Positions 59,325 through 64,000 of a stretch of 64,000 bases of DNA are shown here, in pieces. The first letter of the stretch is position 1, and every line of letters starts with the position of its first letter. Source of the stretch: JAFMKE01 sp037624485 (GTDB lineage Bacteria > Bacteroidota > Bacteroidia > Chitinophagales > UBA8649); contig JASJJC010000024.1 of NCBI GenBank assembly GCA_037624485.1, forward strand, positions 1 through 64,000. The letters run 5' to 3'. The notes beneath the pieces were generated by a model that made no database searches, was not told the DNA's origin, and saw only the letters and a list, made by a program, of their open reading frames with translations. The translations under genes were made by a program, and so were the position numbers.

Positions 59325-62291
59325 TTATTTCTTCACGAACTTACTCATCCATTTAGATTTGGAATCTGTTAATTCAATGAAGTACATTCCACTTGATAAC
59401 TGACTTACATCAATTCGTTCAATTCTAGTACCCGAAGCGATACTTGTAGATTGAATTATTCTTCCATCAGCAGTAACAATATTAGCAGTTAACTCGCTAT
59501 TTAAATCCAATACATTCATATCTAAATTGATGAATTCGTTAACTGGATTTGGGTAAACCGATAAGGCATTCATATTTAAATCTCTAATTCCAGTAAGTAC
59601 ACCATCCATTTTCCAGTTATCGTAGTAATAAACTTTGTTACTAGCAGCCGAAGAACCTGAATCAAACTGGAGTATAGCTTTCGCTACACTAGCTGTAAAC
59701 GGCACTATTTGGAAATCAAAATTTAATTGTTCCCACGCATTACCTACTGAGGTAGTGGCAGTCGCAGTGGCTAATGATATTCCAGCTGCATCCAATAAAG
59801 TAATCTCTACTACAGAAGGAACACTTGCATCCCAGACATCTAGTTTCATTTGATTATGCGTTGCAAAATCTAATGGAGCTAAATTAAAGTCAGCGACAAT
59901 TGCATCTGCACTTAAACTGCTTCTTGTGTATTCACCAACATTATCAGAGGTGTTTATTCCAGTAGTATCAGGATTAGTGATAACTGCCAAACTACCATCC
60001 GTTGAAGTATAAGTCGTATTTTGTTGACAATCGAAATCTTCCATGACATCCACATCAGGAGCGATACCTGGACATGTAGCTATTGCAGTACTTGTATCTA
60101 GACGAATATTATCGAAATACAACTCATGTTGTACTGTATCATTTGGACTAACCACGAATACTACCTTACTTACAGGTCCACTTGCGCCACTGAAGTCATA
60201 ACTAAGAGTTTCCCATTGGCCAGCTACAGTTGTATTTGCATTCTGTGCAAGAATATCAGCACCAGCGTCATCTTGAAAAACTACGGTAACCGGAAGGCCT
60301 GATGCACTCGAGTGAACATCAATAGTTAAAGCTGTACCATAGAAATTTAAATCTATTGGTGCTAGGTTTAGCGATCCACCAAAGGCTCCATCTGTGCTGT
60401 CACCCCAATGAATAAACTGACCCACTTTTGCAGAAGTATTTATTCCGCTAGCGTTTGGATTAGCAACATCTTCTACCCATGAAGCATTTGCAAAAGTGTA
60501 TGTAAAATTGCCCTGACATTCAAAATCATCAAAAATACTTGGTTCAGGAGTAATCCCTGCACATGGCGATACTGAAACGGTATCTAGCCTTATGTTGTCA
60601 AAATATACAACATGCTGAACAGAATCTCCAGAACTTACTATTAGGACGATTTTACTTACATCATTGGAAGTAAGTGCTGCACTCATATCATAACTTAAAG
60701 TTTCCCATTCCCCAGCTACTGTTGTAAGTGCCGTTTCATTAGCCAAGTCTGCACCATTACTATCTTGCAAAACGAAAACAATGGGTAAACCTACTTCACT
60801 TGGATGAACATCCATTTTAAATTGACCACCGCTATTAGTTAAGTCAATTGGTGCCAAATCAAGCGATCCTCCGAATGCTCCGTCGGTTCCTGCACCCCAA
60901 TGTATAAATTCTCCTACTCTATCTGTAGTGTTAATTCCCGATGGATTAGGGTTTGTTACCACTTCATTCCAAGTTGCGTTTGCAAATGAATAAGTAATAT
61001 TTCCTTGACATTCAAAGTCATCTAATATATTCGGGTCAGGAGAAACTCCTAGACATGGATCAGGAGGTGTACCTCCACCAAACTCTACATCATCCCAATA
61101 GAACACCTCACCATTTCCTGTTGTTCCGAAGTTATAAAAAATGCTAATTTTATTGTAAACGCTCGCAAAATTTAATGCCGCTGTTCCTGTCGCTTCATTA
61201 CTAAAATCAAATACTAAAGTCTCCCATGCATTTGTTGCAGTTGTTGTAGCCTCAGTCTCACATGTCATAGTGACATCAGTATCTCGTTCAACTTTAAGTC
61301 GAACTGGTAAACCAGGTCCTGTTGAATAAACTCTCACACTCATAGTTGTGGCTCCTACAGCAAATGGTATTGGATTTAGTAATCCTGTATCTACATTAAG
61401 GGCTCCAGGAGGGTTGCCTGGTGTTGCAAGTGTTGTGCCTGACCACTCTGGTCCACCAACTCCTTTTGTAGATTCAATGACCATATTAGATGCATTAGTA
61501 GGGTCTGCTACAAAAGCAGATGAATTTCCTCCAAAATCAATAATCGAATAATTCACTGCAGTATCATCAAATGTTACAGGTAAATCCATCTGAGCTGAGA
61601 AAGGTGCTGGACATGGATCACAACTTCCATAAACTAATCCTGATAATGCAAGAGGATCTGTCGTTAACCATTGTCTATTGGCATAATTAGCATTGTCTGT
61701 AACAGGCGTACATGACCAGTTTCCACTAGCTGTCCCTGATGCTACCATATCTTCTTGTACTCCATCCAAAACAAATAAATATTCCATATCTGCTCCTGGA
61801 GCTGGTGATAAAGTAAATGTGAAAGTTCCATCCCCATTATTTACAGCAATTGGTCCTCCTAACGGATCCCAATTCCAAAATGGACCGGTTAACCTTACTA
61901 CTGTATTGAGATCTGTAGCTCCACATACCTCAGTGGTAATCACTAAGTCTGTCGGAGGTCCTGCAGATACATTGATTGTTCCAATCATACCTAAGGATGC
62001 ATGCGGAGTGCACACATAATAGAATAATCCTGGTGTGTTAAAAACAACAGTGCCACCTCCAAAAGGTGTACTAAATCCGCCATTTGAGGTATTTCCTCCT
62101 GCCAAGTATGTAGCTTGGCTTACTTCGACTACATCGTGCGACCCAGACAAGTTCCATATAACTGAATCCCCTTGATTAATAGTTATTGCATCCGGCGTAT
62201 ATGTAAGACCAGAAGAACCCACGTTATGGACGGTAGCATTAGCAAAAGCTAAAGTAAAAAAGCTTAATATTAGTGTAAATAAATGTTTCAT
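59325..62291 (-). CDS. secreted cupredoxin (type 1 copper) protein with jelly-roll repeats and T9SS type A domain
   Basis: A 988-residue exported protein. I chose ATG 62291 (MKHLFTLILSFFTLAFANA) because an upstream TTG would bury the signal. Residues 20-110 are a plastocyanin-like domain with all four type 1 copper ligands: H52 in SGSHDVV, and C94, H97 and M102 in CTPHASLGM. Residues 113-225 are a beta-sandwich (VRLTGPFWNWDP, NGDGTFTFTLSPAPGADMEY). Then come one diverged and three similar carbohydrate-binding-like jelly-rolls (about 235-405; 412-571; 577-732; 740-897), each closing with YFDNIRLD or a variant. The T9SS type A domain ends the protein (LSVYPNPVNEFINL, ending KFVKK). Copper use outside the cell is inferred. 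Confidence 0.9.
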   Translation of the reverse strand: MKHLFTLILSFFTLAFANATVHNVGSSGLTYTPDAITINQGDSVIWNLSGSHDVVEVSQATYLAGGNTSNGGFSTPFGGGTVVFNTPGLFYYVCTPHASLGMIGTINVSAGPPTDLVITTEVCGATDLNTVVRLTGPFWNWDPLGGPIAVNNGDGTFTFTLSPAPGADMEYLFVLDGVQEDMVASGTASGNWSCTPVTDNANYANRQWLTTDPLALSGLVYGSCDPCPAPFSAQMDLPVTFDDTAVNYSIIDFGGNSSAFVADPTNASNMVIESTKGVGGPEWSGTTLATPGNPPGALNVDTGLLNPIPFAVGATTMSVRVYSTGPGLPVRLKVERDTDVTMTCETEATTTATNAWETLVFDFSNEATGTAALNFASVYNKISIFYNFGTTGNGEVFYWDDVEFGGGTPPDPCLGVSPDPNILDDFECQGNITYSFANATWNEVVTNPNPSGINTTDRVGEFIHWGAGTDGAFGGSLDLAPIDLTNSGGQFKMDVHPSEVGLPIVFVLQDSNGADLANETALTTVAGEWETLSYDMSAALTSNDVSKIVLIVSSGDSVQHVVYFDNIRLDTVSVSPCAGITPEPSIFDDFECQGNFTYTFANASWVEDVANPNASGINTSAKVGQFIHWGDSTDGAFGGSLNLAPIDLNFYGTALTIDVHSSASGLPVTVVFQDDAGADILAQNANTTVAGQWETLSYDFSGASGPVSKVVFVVSPNDTVQHELYFDNIRLDTSTAIATCPGIAPDVDVMEDFDCQQNTTYTSTDGSLAVITNPDTTGINTSDNVGEYTRSSLSADAIVADFNLAPLDFATHNQMKLDVWDASVPSVVEITLLDAAGISLATATATTSVGNAWEQLNFDFQIVPFTASVAKAILQFDSGSSAASNKVYYYDNWKMDGVLTGIRDLNMNALSVYPNPVNEFINLDMNVLDLNSELTANIVTADGRIIQSTSIASGTRIERIDVSQLSSGMYFIELTDSKSKWMSKFVKK
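59601..61058 (-). repeat. three ~155-residue tandem jelly-roll repeats
   Basis: Three consecutive copies at about 60579-61058, 60096-60563 and 59601-60074. Each starts with P-x-I/V-x-x-DDFxCQ(G/Q)N, contains NPxxxGINT and LAP(I/L)D, and ends with VxYFDNIRLDT or YYYDNWKMD. The first two are closest; the third has diverged. Confidence 0.8.
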
Positions 62292-62315
62292 TGTGAATTT
62301 TGGTTTGGTAAACAA

Positions 62316-62722
62316 ATTAGTTCGTGTACTTTGGACAATAAATATACCTATTAGAAAATGATTTTCCTAAAATTTTTACATTTAAAAAACACGCACCTGA
62401 GGCATTATTGGACAAAACCGCCGATATCTATCGCACTATCAAAAGCTTAACTAAGAAAATGTAAGTCGTAAATTATAGAAGTAAATATTTATCTCTAAAG
62501 ATAAACTTGTGCAAAAATGATCTCAATTTACATTTAAGCTAATATTTGAGTTTTCCATTTTTATCCCAAAGTCCCCAATAAGCGCACGCTTATCCCTTCG
62601 CATCCATCTTCTAGTCCTCATCAAATGAGGAGAAATTGATGGCGCACTTTTCAATTCAAATGATCGCGACGCTATTGGACTGTTTGACATTTACTTAACT
62701 TTTTAGTAGGCTTACGATATAA
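62316..62722. other. 400-bp intergenic region with one possible 55-codon frame
   Basis: No recognisable gene. On the minus strand an ATG at 62690 opens 55 codons to TGA 62523-62525 (basic middle RTRRWMRRDKRALIG). It begins 33 bp after the MFS stop and has no promoter or terminator of its own; its GCG/TCG/CGA codons differ from the neighbours, so it is probably not a gene. A TATATTTA box at 62339-62346 (minus) could serve the cupredoxin gene. A small inverted repeat (CCTCAT/ATGAGG) lies near 62613. Confidence 0.3.
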
Positions 62723-64000
62723 TCATGCGTTCATTTCTCCTTTCATCTTTTTTCGCTCTGCCAGTTGTTTGGAAACTTCTTGCGCTTTTTCTTCAGTGAT
62801 GTCATAACCTTTCATGATAAGTATAGCTGCAATAACACCCGCTATCGGTAAGAGTGTATAAAATAATCGCATACCTGTAACCGCTGAAGATGTAACATTC
62901 TCTGCATCAAACCCCACTAGCCATAGAATAAAACCTCCTAGGAGAGCGGCAACACCAAAGCCCATTTTAACCATCCACCAATACACAGCACCTAGAACAC
63001 CTTCTCTTCTCTTGCCTGTTTTTAGCTCATCTAAATCGCAAACGTCTGCAGTCATTGACATCATTATTACGAAAAGACTTCCAATACCAAATGAGTGAAA
63101 AGGCAGGGCGTAAAGAAATAAAAATGGTTTCCCTGGTACAAATAAAAACCAAAAGAGTATATACCCAATTATTGATATCGATTGCGCAATAATAAATGTT
63201 TTCTTTTTCCCCAACTTTTTCGATGCCCAAGTCGTAAGTGGGATAACTAAAAATGTAGTAACAACAGCTCCAAGAGAACCGTGAATAGCTGGCCAAAAGC
63301 CAGCACTTCCGGGGTCGCTGTTAAACATGTAATGAACAATAATTAGGAAGGTAAAAGATGCGATAACATTAAATGAATTAAATATCAAGAATGTTGCAAA
63401 TGCAATCCTACGAAACTGAACAATTTTGAACGCTTCAAATGCAGTTTTAAAAATATTCACAAAGCTTTTCCCTATATATGTAGCAGTTATTGGCAAAAAA
63501 TCAGCCCTATCTTCAGTAGATTTACTCTTTATAAATAATGCAGGAATAAGGGCGAAAATAGTGCAAGGAATCGCCACCCATATCGACAGTTCTCTGACTC
63601 CCGATTCAGCGCCACCGGGAAACCATGATGGATCATATAAGATCACCCAAAACCAAGGTGCAATAACCCAAGCCCACTGTCCAATCCATTGAGCGACTCC
63701 CATGATATTTGTTCGCTCGTGGAAATCTTCACTCATCTCATAGCCCATGGCCACGTATGGCACACTAAATATAGTGAGCCCCAGATAAAAGACAAAAGAC
63801 CACAAAATGAAATACCAGAAATTATAAATTAATCCATTGCTCTCATAGAGTTGCCACATGGCAATAAAGGAGAGTCCCATTATTAAAGAGCCTACAAATA
63901 CATATTGTCTGCGTCGGCCCCATTTAGACTTTGTATTATCGGAAATGAATCCCATTATAGGATCTGTTATTGCATCAAATATTCTAGGAGCAAATTGAAT
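62723..64000 (-). CDS. MFS transporter of the glycoside-pentoside-hexuronide:cation symporter type, 5' end cut by window edge
   Basis: The minus-strand frame stays open to base 64000 (425 residues visible), so the N-terminus is missing; an internal ATG at 63955 is not the real start because 15 further in-frame codons upstream encode the family motif PRIFDAITDPIMGFISD. The signature loop after helix 2 is GFISDNTKSKWGRRRQYV, and about ten hydrophobic helices follow. Such carriers take up sugars or glycosides with sodium or protons. The last ~25 residues are charged (KGYDITEEKAQEVSKQLAERKK). The substrate is unknown; carbohydrate-related genes presumably lie beyond the right edge. Confidence 0.9.
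   Translation of the reverse strand: MQFAPRIFDAITDPIMGFISDNTKSKWGRRRQYVFVGSLIMGLSFIAMWQLYESNGLIYNFWYFILWSFVFYLGLTIFSVPYVAMGYEMSEDFHERTNIMGVAQWIGQWAWVIAPWFWVILYDPSWFPGGAESGVRELSIWVAIPCTIFALIPALFIKSKSTEDRADFLPITATYIGKSFVNIFKTAFEAFKIVQFRRIAFATFLIFNSFNVIASFTFLIIVHYMFNSDPGSAGFWPAIHGSLGAVVTTFLVIPLTTWASKKLGKKKTFIIAQSISIIGYILFWFLFVPGKPFLFLYALPFHSFGIGSLFVIMMSMTADVCDLDELKTGKRREGVLGAVYWWMVKMGFGVAALLGGFILWLVGFDAENVTSSAVTGMRLFYTLLPIAGVIAAILIMKGYDITEEKAQEVSKQLAERKKMKGEMNA

Noticed and set aside
62523..62690. A 55-codon minus-strand small protein downstream of the MFS gene.
   Set aside because: No promoter or terminator, atypical codon use, no recognisable motif; kept only as a note in the intergenic entry.

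Overview
This window is chromosomal DNA from a member of the Bacteroidota, most likely a marine or aquatic Flavobacteriales-type organism. The DNA is AT-rich. At least seven proteins end in type IX secretion system (T9SS) sorting domains, six of type A and one of type B (gliding-motility C-terminal type). Many genes are preceded by the Bacteroidota -7 promoter element TAnnTTTG rather than by a Shine-Dalgarno sequence. Clade-typical proteins are present: a TamL-like BamA lipoprotein, a CarB without its C-terminal regulatory domain, DUF4956, DUF2490, and CotH with VTC. I see no rRNA, tRNA, CRISPR array, insertion sequence or prophage.

Layout. (1) 1-13622, minus strand: a wall of large secreted proteins. 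Two tandem FG-GAP/ASPIC proteins (the left one cut by the window edge) are followed by a vanadium haloperoxidase-type enzyme with a long beta-sandwich tail and a 1638-residue fibronectin/jelly-roll adhesin. (2) 13735-30365: housekeeping genes (dapF, an aspartate aminotransferase, clpS, a SpoU-type RNA methyltransferase divergent from tamL, ruvB, a bestrophin channel, ftcD, a VWA/AAA chelatase-like pair, a DEAD-box helicase, a nitroreductase and an M61-like protein that has lost a zinc ligand). (3) 30471-36840: a minus-strand operon of glycosyltransferase, OppC-type permease and PP2C/SpoIIE phosphatase, divergent from carB. (4) 37834-40772: a secreted M14 carboxypeptidase and a small SET-domain protein. 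(5) 40885-45513: a tight plus-strand operon of secreted CotH kinase-like protein, lipoprotein, VTC polyphosphate polymerase-like protein, DUF4956 membrane protein and DUF2490 outer-membrane protein. (6) 45522-53180, minus: an operon of two DUF1549/DUF1553-like lipoproteins, a Tat-exported DUF1501/alkaline-phosphatase-like protein, a lipoprotein with a CX4CH haem-like motif, a small lipoprotein and a very large T9SS type B repeat protein. (7) 53400-59238: a possible small-molecule or lipid modification cluster (SRPBCC, SDR, sulfotransferase, DUF1214, NAD-epimerase, metallo-beta-lactamase fold). (8) 59325-64000: a T9SS protein with an N-terminal type 1 copper (cupredoxin) domain and three repeats, then an MFS sugar-cation symporter cut by the right edge.

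The most interesting parts are the CotH-VTC-DUF4956-DUF2490 operon, the miniature DUF1501/DUF1549/CX4CH surface operon (two of whose lipoproteins have no ATG/GTG/TTG start that would include their signal peptides), the sulfotransferase/DUF1214 cluster, the cupredoxin adhesin, and a candidate small transcript at about 14840-14980 with its own strand-specific terminator. Functions are assigned by motif reading only; no database search was run.
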